From contig NW_015622541.1 in NCBI RefSeq assembly GCF_000835495.1, forward strand, positions 1,116,001 through 1,180,000: a stretch of DNA of 64,000 nt, read 5' to 3'. Source of the DNA: Cladophialophora immunda (lineage: Eukaryota; Ascomycota; Eurotiomycetes; Chaetothyriales; Herpotrichiellaceae). Positions 1 through 10,050 of this stretch are shown here, piece by piece (position 1 is the first letter of the stretch; every line of letters starts with the position of its first letter). A model generated the notes under the pieces. It was not told the DNA's origin. It saw nothing but the letters and a program-made list of their open reading frames with translations, and searched no databases. A program made the position numbers and the translations under genes.

Positions 1-2
1 TC

Positions 3-3000
3 TCCCCCAAGATGGCAGGCAAGGTCCGCTATTTGGACTCACGGCCGGACGAACAGATACGGGGAATTACCATGGAGAGCAGCGCCATCAGTTTGTACTT
101 CAGCATGATGCGCAGACAAACGGAAGGCGAAGAGGCAAAGAAGGAGGAATACTTGATAAACCTGATAGACAGCCCTGGTCACATTGACTTTTCGTCAGAG
201 GTCAGCACGGCTTCCAGGCTGTGCGATGCCGCAGTCGTCCTGGTTGATGCCGTCGAAGGGGTGTGTTCGCAGACGGTGACGGTGCTTCGACAGGTATGGT
301 TAGAAAAGCTGAAACCATTGCTCGTGATCAACAAGATTGACAGGCTGGTGACCGAACTAAAAATGACCCCGGGCGAGGCATACTCGCATCTGGAGAGAGT
401 CCTAGAGGGCGTGAATGCCGTCATAGGAGGCTTCTTTCAAGGCGAGCGCATGGAAGAGCATCTAATGTGGAGAGAAAAGCTTGACCGGGAAAGGGCGGCT
501 AAAGAGCAGCAAAGGCAGGATGTAATGAGCGAGACTGCTTCCGAGGCAGACCTGGACCAACAATTCGAGGAGCGAGATGACGAGGACCTCTATTTCGCTC
601 CCGAGAAGAACAATGTCATCTTCGCCAGCGCAATAGATGGGTGGGCATTTACTGTCCGTCAATTCGCGGGCATATATGAGAAGAAGCTAGGTATCAAAAG
701 ATCCCTTTTGGAAAAGGTCCTGTGGGGTGACTTCTATCTGGATCCAAAGACCAAAAAGGTGCTCGGTCAGAAGCACCTGAAAGGAAGAAATTTGAAACCA
801 ATCTTCGTGCAACTTGTTTTGGAGCCTATCTGGCAGGCCTACGACGCCACGGTTGGCATCAATGGCGCTCGGGGCGATCCAGCACTGTTGGAGAAGATAA
901 CGAGGTCTCTGTCTATCAATTTGCCCGCCCACATCACGAGGTCGAGGGATTCCAAAGCCATTTTACAAGCCGTCTTTTCCTCGTGGCTGCCACTCTCAAC
1001 AGCCCTTCTCGTCTCCGTCATCGAGTACTTACCAAGCCCTCCCACAGCCCAAGCCAGTCGGTTGCCCGAAATGATTGAGGATCTGGTCAGTTCAAAGAGT
1101 ATTGACCAGTCCTTGAAAGACTCCATGATCAATTTCGACACTTCTGGCTCTGCGCCAGTCGTGGCATACGTGAGTAAGATGGTTGCCATCCCCGAGAGTG
1201 AACTCCCCTCGAAGAGACGAAAACTGGGCACCATCTTAACGGCAGACGAAGCCAGGGAGCTCGCGCGAAAGAAACGTGCTGAGATCGCCAAAGCGCAGGC
1301 CGAGACAGAAGGCGCGACTGGTGTGGACACTATAACGAATGGACTAAATACGGCCAGGATAGGCGAGGAGACCGACGAGGGGATGACGCCAGAGCAACCA
1401 GAAGATCCGGAACATTTGATCGGTTTTGCCAGACTTTACTCCGGGTCACTCTCGGTCGGAGACGAAGTCTACGTTCTGCCACCCAAGTTCAATCCAGCCT
1501 TCCCTCACGCTTCGCCAGAGCCGAAGAAGGTACCCATCACGGCTCTCTATCTCCTCATGGGCCGATCACTAGAGCCGCTGGACAAAGTACCCGCAGGAGT
1601 AGTCTTTGGGATCGAAGGGCTGGAAGGCCACATTCTCAAGACCGGGACGTTGTGCTCGCAACTAGAAGGGGCCATCAATTTGGCCGGTGTTTCCACGCTC
1701 AGCCAGCCTATCGTCAGAGTTGCACTGGAACCCACGAACCCGACGGACCTGAACAAGATGATCAAGGGGCTAAAACTGCTCGAACAAAGTGATCCTTGTG
1801 CTGTCTATGAGCAGATGGAGAGTGGAGAGCATGTCATTCTGACCGCCGGGGAGCTGCATCTCGAACGGTGCCTGAAAGACTTGCGGGAGCGATTTGCAAA
1901 ATGTGACATCCAGCCTGGCGAGCCAATCGTGCCATATCGAGAAACAATCGTGAAGGCCGAGGAGATGGAACCGCCGAAGAACAAAGATCTGCCCAGAGGG
2001 ACGGCGATCGCGGTGACGGCATCCAAGACCCTCTCTGTCAGACTGAGCGTGAGACCTCTGCCGCAGAACGTAACGGAGTTTCTCATCAACAATGGAGGGT
2101 CGATCAGAAGACTATACGCAGAAAAGCAAGCACAGGAGGAAGAGACGACGAAAGACTCTGCCGATGTTGAAAAGGAGGAGATAGTCGACCTAGGCAACGA
2201 CACCGGAGGGCGGGAAAGGAGCCACCTCTCCCTTCAAGAGTTCCGAGATCAGCTTCAGGCAGCATTCGACGAGGTCAAAGAGGACAAAGAGGTCTGGGCA
2301 AAGGTGGTGCCTAGGATATGCGGGTTTGGTCCTCGGCGGGTCGGCCCCAATCTCTTCATCGACGCGACGGGAGAACACACCTGTAAGCGATTCCTGTTCG
2401 AGCAGCACGAGATCGCCGAGAGGGAAGGAGACCCAAACGGGACCGGGACCAAGAGCAGCAATCCCGACGGGGTGGAACACTCGTCGCCCAAGCAGGATTT
2501 CTCCGACACAATCGCATACGCGTTCCAACTGGCGACCTCGCAGGGCGCGCTCTGTCGCGAACCCATGCAGGGCGTCGCCGTCTTCCTCGACGAGATCAGT
2601 CAACAACAGCAACCGGCACCGGCCACCGACCTGTCTCCCAACAACGGCGGCGGCAGCGACCCGACCTCGTCGGCGGCAGTCGAGTCGGGCCGCCTGACGG
2701 GCGAGCTCATCACGTCGGTGCGCGAGACCATCCGCGCCGCCTTCCTGGACTGGTCGCCGCGCATCCTGCTGGCCATGTACAGCTGCACGATCCAGGCGAC
2801 CCCGGAGGTGCTGGGGCGGGTGTACTCGGTGCTCACGCGCCGGCGGGGGTCGATCCTGTCCGAGGCCCTGCTGGAGGGGACGCCGTACTTCACCATCAGC
2901 GCCAAGCTGCCCGTGGCCGAGTCGTTCGGGTTCAGCGAGGAGATCCGCAAGCGGACCTCGGGCCTGGCGCAGCCGATGCTGCAGTTCGTCGGGTTCGAGG

Positions 3001-3194
3001 TCGTCGACGACGTCGACCCCTTCTGGGTCCCGCGCAGCGAGGAGGAGCTCGAGGACCTGGGCGTGCACGGGGAGCGGGAGAACGTCGCGAAACGGTACGT
3101 CGACGGCGTGCGGAGGAGGAAAGGCCTGCTCGTCCGGGGGACGCGGGGTGTCGGGAGAGACGCCGAGAAGCAGAAGACTCTCAAGACCAATTGA
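3..3194 (+). CDS. EFL1: Ribosome assembly GTPase EFL1 (Ria1), 5' partial
   Basis: EF2-like cytoplasmic GTPase that, with Sdo1/SBDS, releases Tif6/eIF6 from late pre-60S subunits. Seen: switch-I text RPDEQIRGITMESSAISLYF, the G3 motif DSPGH and the G4 motif NKID, then EF2-like domains II-V. The C-terminal part has SEALLEGTPYFTISAKLPV and GFSEEIRKRTSGLAQPMLQF, characteristic of the family. The P-loop exon (G1, AHVDHGKT type) lies left of the window. Codons at 3-11 read S-P-K in frame before the first Met at 12, which fits the EFL1 context, so that Met is internal and not the start. Acidic or low-complexity insertions near residues 165-195 and 850-900 are typical of fungal EFL1. The last 600 bases are visibly richer in G+C than the rest. 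It converges on the NLR gene downstream. Confidence 0.95.
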   Translation, partial: SPKMAGKVRYLDSRPDEQIRGITMESSAISLYFSMMRRQTEGEEAKKEEYLINLIDSPGHIDFSSEVSTASRLCDAAVVLVDAVEGVCSQTVTVLRQVWLEKLKPLLVINKIDRLVTELKMTPGEAYSHLERVLEGVNAVIGGFFQGERMEEHLMWREKLDRERAAKEQQRQDVMSETASEADLDQQFEERDDEDLYFAPEKNNVIFASAIDGWAFTVRQFAGIYEKKLGIKRSLLEKVLWGDFYLDPKTKKVLGQKHLKGRNLKPIFVQLVLEPIWQAYDATVGINGARGDPALLEKITRSLSINLPAHITRSRDSKAILQAVFSSWLPLSTALLVSVIEYLPSPPTAQASRLPEMIEDLVSSKSIDQSLKDSMINFDTSGSAPVVAYVSKMVAIPESELPSKRRKLGTILTADEARELARKKRAEIAKAQAETEGATGVDTITNGLNTARIGEETDEGMTPEQPEDPEHLIGFARLYSGSLSVGDEVYVLPPKFNPAFPHASPEPKKVPITALYLLMGRSLEPLDKVPAGVVFGIEGLEGHILKTGTLCSQLEGAINLAGVSTLSQPIVRVALEPTNPTDLNKMIKGLKLLEQSDPCAVYEQMESGEHVILTAGELHLERCLKDLRERFAKCDIQPGEPIVPYRETIVKAEEMEPPKNKDLPRGTAIAVTASKTLSVRLSVRPLPQNVTEFLINNGGSIRRLYAEKQAQEEETTKDSADVEKEEIVDLGNDTGGRERSHLSLQEFRDQLQAAFDEVKEDKEVWAKVVPRICGFGPRRVGPNLFIDATGEHTCKRFLFEQHEIAEREGDPNGTGTKSSNPDGVEHSSPKQDFSDTIAYAFQLATSQGALCREPMQGVAVFLDEISQQQQPAPATDLSPNNGGGSDPTSSAAVESGRLTGELITSVRETIRAAFLDWSPRILLAMYSCTIQATPEVLGRVYSVLTRRRGSILSEALLEGTPYFTISAKLPVAESFGFSEEIRKRTSGLAQPMLQFVGFEVVDDVDPFWVPRSEEELEDLGVHGERENVAKRYVDGVRRRKGLLVRGTRGVGRDAEKQKTLKTN

Positions 3195-4159
3195 GACAAA
3201 CCATGCTCGCCGTCCAGGCTGGGGCTAGAAACAGATACCTGGAACATGCCGCAACTAAGTCAAATACAATTCCGGCTAAAAGGCTTTGTCTTGAATGCGT
3301 AGATGCGAACCCCACATTTTGCTCTATCACTATTCCCATCTGCAATTTAATCCCCTTATATCGCCTTTATCGTAATGTTGTGAATGCCTAGTCACGTAGG
3401 CAGACATCCCAGCGTGTTCAAACATTCGGGCATGCGAATCATGAGGACCCTAAGGCTCCTAGCCCTCTGCAACGTGGGTGTTGGTTGGTGCCATCACCCA
3501 CGAGGCTGAGGTTGTCCCGTTCCCATTCGCCTTTGCACTTTTCATACGTTGCTTCCCTCAGACCTACCCGTTGGAGATGGTCGCCCAAGCTGTTTGGTGC
3601 TCTTCTGGCCTATCGTTCCATGAAGGCAGATATGTCATGTCCAGCCTCCCGCGCGCGCGATGGCGTCTGTTCCTGTTCTTGCGCTTGCGCTTGCCTCCCC
3701 GTGCCTGTGGCCTGGGATGACTGCAGTCCTGGTGAGAGCAATTCCGATTGCCTTTTTCCGCAACCCATGACGTCGGCATTGGACATGAAGAATCGAGCTC
3801 GTGTTGACGACGGCGGCGAGTGCTTCCATAACCTGTACTGCGCCAATTTCTCGACCTCTCCAGCATGCAGGCCTAAGCTTCATAACCCGGTCGACAGAAC
3901 CCCGCGCGGGTTCCTTCGTTGCATTCGCCATCCTGATGCTGCGTAGGTGGATATACCGTGCTCTCGAGTTCGCGGGCCTCGCACATCAGCCGTTCGGAGG
4001 GTGGTACAGACCGGATATTCGATGTATTCCAATGGAACCGGCCATCCGTCGGCAAAAATCCTTGTTCTGTGCGCACGGAACCTCATTTTCTTCTTTCATC
4101 GTTCCAGACACTGTCCTCCTGCTTGATTGAGAGGGATGGATTGCGTTCCGGCAACATCT
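3195..4159. other. Intergenic, convergent 3' ends
   Basis: Lies between the ends of EFL1 (+) and the NLR (-). Only short unsupported ORFs are present and I see no RNA gene or repeat. The + strand ORF running from about 3958 into the next gene is an antisense shadow of the TPR repeats. Confidence 0.6.
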
Positions 4160-7100
4160 TCAAGGCCCATCTCGACGCTTCGATAATGTTTCCAAGAGCC
4201 TCCCGCAGTGTAGTGTGCAGGGATGCTCCTTCCCCAGCACCTTCGCCATCAGAGGCACCGCGTCATGACATAGTTTCAACGCTTCTTCATGCTGCCCTAG
4301 CTTGTTCAGTGCCCAAGCTAGATTATGCATACTTGCCAGTGTGTCTGGATGTTCCTTGCCTAGCACCTTCTCCATCAGTGGCACCGCTTCCCGACATAGT
4401 TTCCACGTTTCTTCATACTGATTCAGCTTGCCCAGTGCCAAAGCTAGATTACTCATATTTATCAGTGTGTCTGGATGTTCCTTCCCCAGCACCTTCTCTC
4501 CGCGTTGGAACACCTCCTGAAAGATTGTCTTGGCTTCTTCCAGATCCTGTAGTGCGTAGAGTACCGCGGCGAAGTTATCCATCGAGGTCAGTGTTCGAGG
4601 ATGTTCTTTTCCCAGCATCTTCTCGAAGCCTTGTACTGCTTCCTGGCACATGCTCTTCGCCTCATCGAGCTGCTGTAGACCGCGTAATGCGCAACCTAGA
4701 TTATTCATGGTTTCCAGTGTCTCTGGATGCTCTTTTCCTAGCCGCCTCTGCCGTACCTGTAATACATCTCGAAGTATCTTCTCTGCCTCCTCACATTTCT
4801 CTAACCCAAGCAGCATTATGCTTAGGTCACTAAGCATCTTCAGCATGAAAGGATCCTCCTTTCCTACTAGTTCCCCAGTCATCTCTAAGGCTTCTCGTTG
4901 TGTCTCTTCTGTCTCCTCAATCTTTCCTAATTGGTTCAGCGTGAAAGCAAGAGCACCCATCGACTGCAGCGTTTCGACATTCTTCTTTCCTCTTGCCCTT
5001 ATCCTCAGCTCCAATATTTCCCGATATGACTTCTCCGCCTCCTGATACTTTCCCGAATTCAGTAATGCTCTCCCCAGGTTGTCCATACTTTGCAATGTGT
5101 GATGATGCCTCGCTCCAAGCACCTTCTTTCTTACCTTCAGTACTTGGAGAGCCAGCTCCTCTGCTTTCTGCCATCGACCTTCGCTGGAGAACACTCCCAG
5201 GAGTTCTTGCGCTAGTGAGGCGAGTGGTATTTCCTTCAGCTGCAACTCTTGAACCAAATCGCCGTAGTCGATGTTCATTTCTAACAAATGCGCGATTAAA
5301 TGCCGTCGGAACAAGGATCGTTCTTTGTCGCGATTAATCCGACAAACTGCCGCAAGGAGGAAGAACAATGTGCATCGTCTCCAGACTACTTTCATCTCCT
5401 CTCCAGCTTTTCTCGCACGCCACTGAACCAGATTGTGCATCGTCGTTGCTGACCATTCGCCATCTACTTGGCGAAGCAACCCATAGCGCATCAACGGTTG
5501 AGTCGCTTGTCGGTAGTGAAAGTCATCCCAACCAATATTGTGGCGTATGACCATGCATTGAAGCCACTCGGGTATTCCATCTTCAGATAATTCGCATTGA
5601 TCAATCATGTCACTCCACCCATCACTAGCAAGTCGAAACATCTCCTTCTCCACCTGTCCTCGGTCAAATTGGGCGAGAAAGGTCAGCATTTGGTTCGTGT
5701 GACTCTGTGGGAACTGTTTCTCGATGGCCGCCAAGCTTGTATCCCACACAGTCCATACCGTCTTCTGATAAGACGAGAGACGCTGGAACGGCTTCCCCTG
5801 AAGAAGCTCATCCTGATGTCGCTCGAAGTCATCCAGATATTGTCGGAAGACCCTGCGGAAGGCTTCGGATTTCATCACATTCGTGTCGTTGAGAAAATGG
5901 GATAGCTGATCGCTCAGATAGAGTCCTGCGAGTTCTGTCGCCAGAGCTAGACATCCAAGCCGACCAACCACCAAGTCACAAAGATCATCCATTCCCTCGA
6001 GCTCTTGCTCCCACCCACTACCAACGGTCAGACGTACGTGGGCCTTTAGTAGAGTTCGAGCTTCTTCCCTGCTCAGCTCCCTAGCCTCGACGAGTTTGCA
6101 GGATCCTCCAAGGAAGTTTGGAGTCTGTCGGTGCTGACTTGTCACAATGACATGCCCTCGAACCCCGCGCGGGATAATTTCATCGATTCGCCACGATGTG
6201 TCGTCCGCGTTGTCAACAATCACCAGCCATCGAGGGTCTCCTTCGTCCCGCTCAGAAAACCAGCAGCACACGCCAGCCACCGCAGGGAAGGCCTGTAGTT
6301 CTATGTCAGCGGTTGGGGGGTTCCGGAACGTCAGTCCCAGGGCGGCTGCTCCCCGTTCAAAGCTTATTTGAACTGTCTCCTTTGTTTGAGCGTCAATCCA
6401 GAAAACGGGGTTGTAACATTCACGAGTCTCTTCGGCGTAATTAAGTGCCAGCTGTGTCTTGCCCACACCACCCATCCCGTGGATGACAACTGCTTGGAAG
6501 TCACGGACAGTTCCGTCAACCTCGGCGGCCCCATCGTCAAAGGTCACCCCTAAAGCTTCATAGATGCTCTGCGAGAGGTCTTGCCGAGCTGTATATGTCT
6601 GCACTCGACCCCGAGGCACAGAGTATATCTTCTGAAGTGGAGGTGGGAGGAGTTGCATCAGTGCGTCGCGGACGAGCTCGTATGCTGCTGTCCGTGCCCC
6701 AAACTTGTTCAGGCCGGAATGATCGACGTTCAGACCTACACTGTAGACATGTTGAGCGGAGTCGGAGTATGTCGCTGACTGTTCCTTGACACACTGTACT
6801 TCCTCTTAGCACTGGCCAAAACTTCCAAACCCTCTCTCACACTCACAAATTTGCTCAACTGAAATAATCTGATGTCGACGAGGTAGGTCGGACGCTCTTC
6901 GAAGAAGTTGTATATCTGAAGATTAGGGCCGGTTGCCTGTACAAATTGCTCATGGAGGTCTTGGAGGTGTACCGAGTCGTATGTTATCTCATCGAGAAGT
7001 GTTTGATTCGATCCCAACGGCCGTAGAGACCACGCGATCCACGATCCTAGCAGAGTAAAATTGGATCCTCGATGGGGCGTCCCGAGGAAGACGATTCCAC

Positions 7101-7945
7101 GGGTCCGATTCACGATGTCTTGAGAAAGAGCAGCATTCTTTGCCCGTATCAAAGCCTACCGGAATGAGAAACATGCGCGGGTTTCATGGGAGAGGGTATA
7201 GCAGGATCCAAGAAGGGAAAGGAGATTGGGGATTTCCCACCTGTTTCACAAGGAGGCCACCATAACTGTATGCGACAAAAACCAAATCTCGCGCTTTTTC
7301 CTATTGGATTGGTATTAGTTGCCAGGGAACCGTTTTAGTATTTCATCAAGTATTCAATGATATGTGCATTTCATCATGTCCTGACATACCTCCTCGGTCT
7401 GTCGAATTTTGCCTTGGAGGTGTTGGAGTAAATTTCCTGCGAGATTCCATAGCCGCGTCTGAACGGCTCCGCGTTGCCAGTATGAATCGTGGTTATAGAA
7501 GAAGATCCGAGTTTTGCGGCGTACCGCCGGAGGGATGTCGGCAATGAGGAGATCGGTAACCCAACATACTCCATCCCCGTCAACTCCCGCTCTTTGACGC
7601 GGCCCCGTGGCGTTGCGCGGTGATCGTGCCAGCCATGTGCTGTCTGGGTTTGACCCCAGCCCGTGGACGAAGATGATACTGAACAAATGAGATGGTCAGT
7701 CTCGATTTCCTCTGCTCTAAGGTCTTGTCTGCGAAACTCTCTACTCACTCGACCCCATCCCTCCGCAACTGTGTTCCCAGTCCCTGCCGAGAGCCATCCA
7801 CTGGTACCACCCCGAACTTCGACCGTGGGGCTTGTTCGGGTCGTTGACGAGATGGAATGCCTCGCGTAAGCTGATAGTAGAGGAGGAGGGTCGCTAGCAG
7901 GATGACGGATGTCCATCCACCCGCCACCGCTGTGGGCCAGGACAT
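4160..7945 (-). CDS. NLR: TM anchor, alpha/beta-hydrolase, NB-ARC, TPR
   Basis: Five exons: complement(4160..6793, 6847..7155, 7241..7300, 7390..7678, 7749..7945), 1162 residues, all junctions in phase. The fourth intron can also end at 6803, adding three codons (44 bp intron), but 6794 gives a better acceptor. Domains in order: hydrophobic segment at about 12-28 (probable anchor); lipase/PGAP1-like alpha/beta-hydrolase with VHGLGSNPDSTW at about 70, nucleophile elbow AYSYGG (Ser174) on its own 60-nt exon, and GTPHRGS near 207; NB-ARC with P-loop GMGGVGKT at 391-398, Walker B WLVIVDN at 474-480 and sensor text HVIVTSQH; then about seven 42-residue TPRs from about 830 to the end with the recurring core LGKEHPDTL. 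Such proteins are fungal counterparts of NOD-like receptors and act in non-self recognition or programmed cell death; that role is family inference. The elbow lacks the usual GHSxGG. The start at 7945 is the first in-frame ATG. Confidence 0.85.
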
Positions 7946-8365
7946 TGGCAACGAAGAGAGTTTCGGTCAATCCCGTAGCATCTACAGTAGGTCTCCGGCT
8001 AGTGATATTGGGGATCTTGGATGGAGATCTGATGCTGGCAGTCGCCTGAGCTCTTCGTCATCAAGTGCACCGATTCTGCGAGGAGGTACATGGATGCAGA
8101 TGCAGGGAAAGTGCGATGGCTGCTTGCTGGTCAGGCTGCGCACATGAGGCCACTCGTGGTCGCGTTACGAGGCTAGCCCCTCAGCCTTATCAGCCTTATC
8201 AGCCTCACAGCCACCCACTAGCCACCGAGCAGGGCCACATCCTACATCAACACCGACCCTTTTCCTTTTAACACCCATTGCGCGCTTTTTCTTCGTGCCG
8301 TGTTCGATCCATCAGTCTACGCGGACCAGAGAGTAAGGACTCAGACAACCAGCAACGTCTGTTTG
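7946..8365. other. Intergenic, NLR upstream region
   Basis: Holds the promoter of the NLR and the 3' flank of the MetE-like gene, both on the minus strand. A short CAGCCTTAT-type repeat occurs near 8180-8210. No gene seen. Confidence 0.5.
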
Positions 8366-9460
8366 CTATACGACAACAGCATCCGGAGTCAGTTCCTTGA
8401 GAATGTCGAGGACCGACTGTACACCTTCCTCCGATGTTCTCGCTAGACCGCAGACAGGGGCGACGCCAAACCTCCCCAAATGACTTCTCGCCGCGGCCAC
8501 CCTCTCCTTTGAACCTTCCAGATCATCTGGGTACACGAGGCCGAGGTAGACGGCGACGTTCTTGTCCTCCAGCCCGGACAGCGCGGCGTACGGCGTCGGG
8601 TCCTTCCACTCGGCCAGACAGCCAAAGTGAATCCACTGTAGCTGTCTGCTGGCTTTGGCCTTGGATATGATCCGGTTAGCCAGTGTGACCATGACAGACA
8701 TATCCCGTGGCGCTAGGACGGGCTTATTGTTGATATTGCCCATGCATATGTGCAGACCCGTGTATGCCTCCCCTGGGACCTTTCCTATCAAGCCGGCGTA
8801 CTGGCTGGAATACCGCTCCATGGCATCCTCCTGAGGCGGGTGGAAGTCCTCTCTCAGCGCCCCCAGGTAGGAAGATGGGTCTTGTTGGGCTTCGTTTTTG
8901 ATGTAGTCACTCGCAATATCGAATTGAACAGCGAGATCCTCTGCGGGGATGGCCGCTGTGATCGCCTCCGTCTCCTGCAGCATGGCTTGGTAGGCGAGAT
9001 CCTCTACAAGATATTGGAATGCAGGCTTGACGAAAATGGCCAGACTCGAAACTCCCGGCAAACACACCTGGAAGCGGACGTGCTTCTCGATTGTGCCGTC
9101 TTCTCGCAACTTGCAAAAGACCTTATATGACTCGACGGCGTCCTCAGCATATCCGAGCTTCCACGAGGTCGACTTGATGGCATCACGGAGCTGTGCAACA
9201 TCCTCGGCCGGCATCTCCTTCACCGGCAAAGGGTCGTATTTCTCGTCATACTCACGCCAGATCCTACCAATCGCCGGGTTTTCCGTGGCTTTCTTTTGCA
9301 CCAGGCCGATGGTGAAGTTCCAACGCCATCCTGGTTCACCGTCAGGGATGGCATTAAGACGCCCTTTCAGAGCTGTGGAACATTTGGAAAATGCCGTGGT
9401 GGCATCGGGGGCTGGGAAACTGCCCACGAGATGCACGGGGGCCACCTGATACGGTGACAT
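8366..9460 (-). CDS. MetE-like (B12-independent methionine synthase fold) protein
   Basis: Single-exon 364-residue protein. It resembles the C-terminal catalytic barrel of cobalamin-independent methionine synthase (UROD/MetE superfamily), not a full-length MetE, which is about twice as long. Seen: N-terminal VGSFPAPDATTAFSK; GLHICMGNIN placing His237 and Cys239 like the first two MetE zinc ligands; and PVCGLARTSEEG placing Cys337 like the last ligand (MetE has a DCGL.TR motif there). A zinc-dependent methyl or alkyl transfer to a thiol is therefore possible. The substrate is unknown, and the N-terminal MetE domain that helps hold folate is absent. It is co-oriented with the FAD monooxygenase upstream, next to a methyltransferase gene, so a role in a small accessory pathway is an inference. 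The ATG at 9460 is the first Met of the open frame. Confidence 0.75.
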   Translation of the reverse strand: MSPYQVAPVHLVGSFPAPDATTAFSKCSTALKGRLNAIPDGEPGWRWNFTIGLVQKKATENPAIGRIWREYDEKYDPLPVKEMPAEDVAQLRDAIKSTSWKLGYAEDAVESYKVFCKLREDGTIEKHVRFQVCLPGVSSLAIFVKPAFQYLVEDLAYQAMLQETEAITAAIPAEDLAVQFDIASDYIKNEAQQDPSSYLGALREDFHPPQEDAMERYSSQYAGLIGKVPGEAYTGLHICMGNINNKPVLAPRDMSVMVTLANRIISKAKASRQLQWIHFGCLAEWKDPTPYAALSGLEDKNVAVYLGLVYPDDLEGSKERVAAARSHLGRFGVAPVCGLARTSEEGVQSVLDILKELTPDAVVV

Positions 9461-10050
9461 TGTGAATGAGATCTAGGATGTCCTTCTCGGGTTTTGGGAC
9501 CGTTTGTTCGATCAAAACACCAGGTGTGTTATCTGACAAGCAAAAAGCGTGTGTGCAGGGTAGGTGTGATCCAATACCCGTCGGTGTGGAGGAAAATGAG
9601 TAATGGAACCCTGCCTCTGGATCAAAGATTCTACGGCCAAAGGATCCACGAAGAGAGAAACCATTTGAGGATAGTAAGTACCGGCACCAATCCCCTTTTG
9701 ACGCCGCTTGCATGCGCGATCTCGGGATGCAGTGTGCTGGTCCAGTCGTGCGTCGAAACAGCCCGAGGATGGCCTGCTACATCTAAGCGATGTGCTGCAG
9801 GTCTCGATGGGTCGTTTGAGCATGGTGGCCCCCAATTGAAGAAGTGAAACAAGCTAACTTAATATTCTTCACCGGAGTATGCAGCTCAACTTTATGTACA
9901 TCTATGCTTGTTCCGTCGAGGGCCTTGTGTCGTTTTACAGAACACAACGGTCAATCTTCGACGAGAGCGAGCCAAAATTGGCCATGGGAAGGTTTTTTAA
10001 ATCCTCAATGTTACTCGTTAGTCTGGCAGCATACCATGACTAAGGAGGCA
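9461..10050. other. Intergenic between minus-strand genes
   Basis: Promoter region of the MetE-like gene and 3' flank of the monooxygenase. Several short ORFs of about 60-119 codons overlap on both strands with no recognisable motif. Nothing else seen. Confidence 0.5.

Noticed and set aside
2190..3068. 292-codon open frame on the minus strand across the 3' end of EFL1
   Set aside because: It is antisense to the conserved EFL1 coding sequence, its composition (Arg, Asp, Gly-rich) reflects the G+C-rich codons opposite, and it has no motif.
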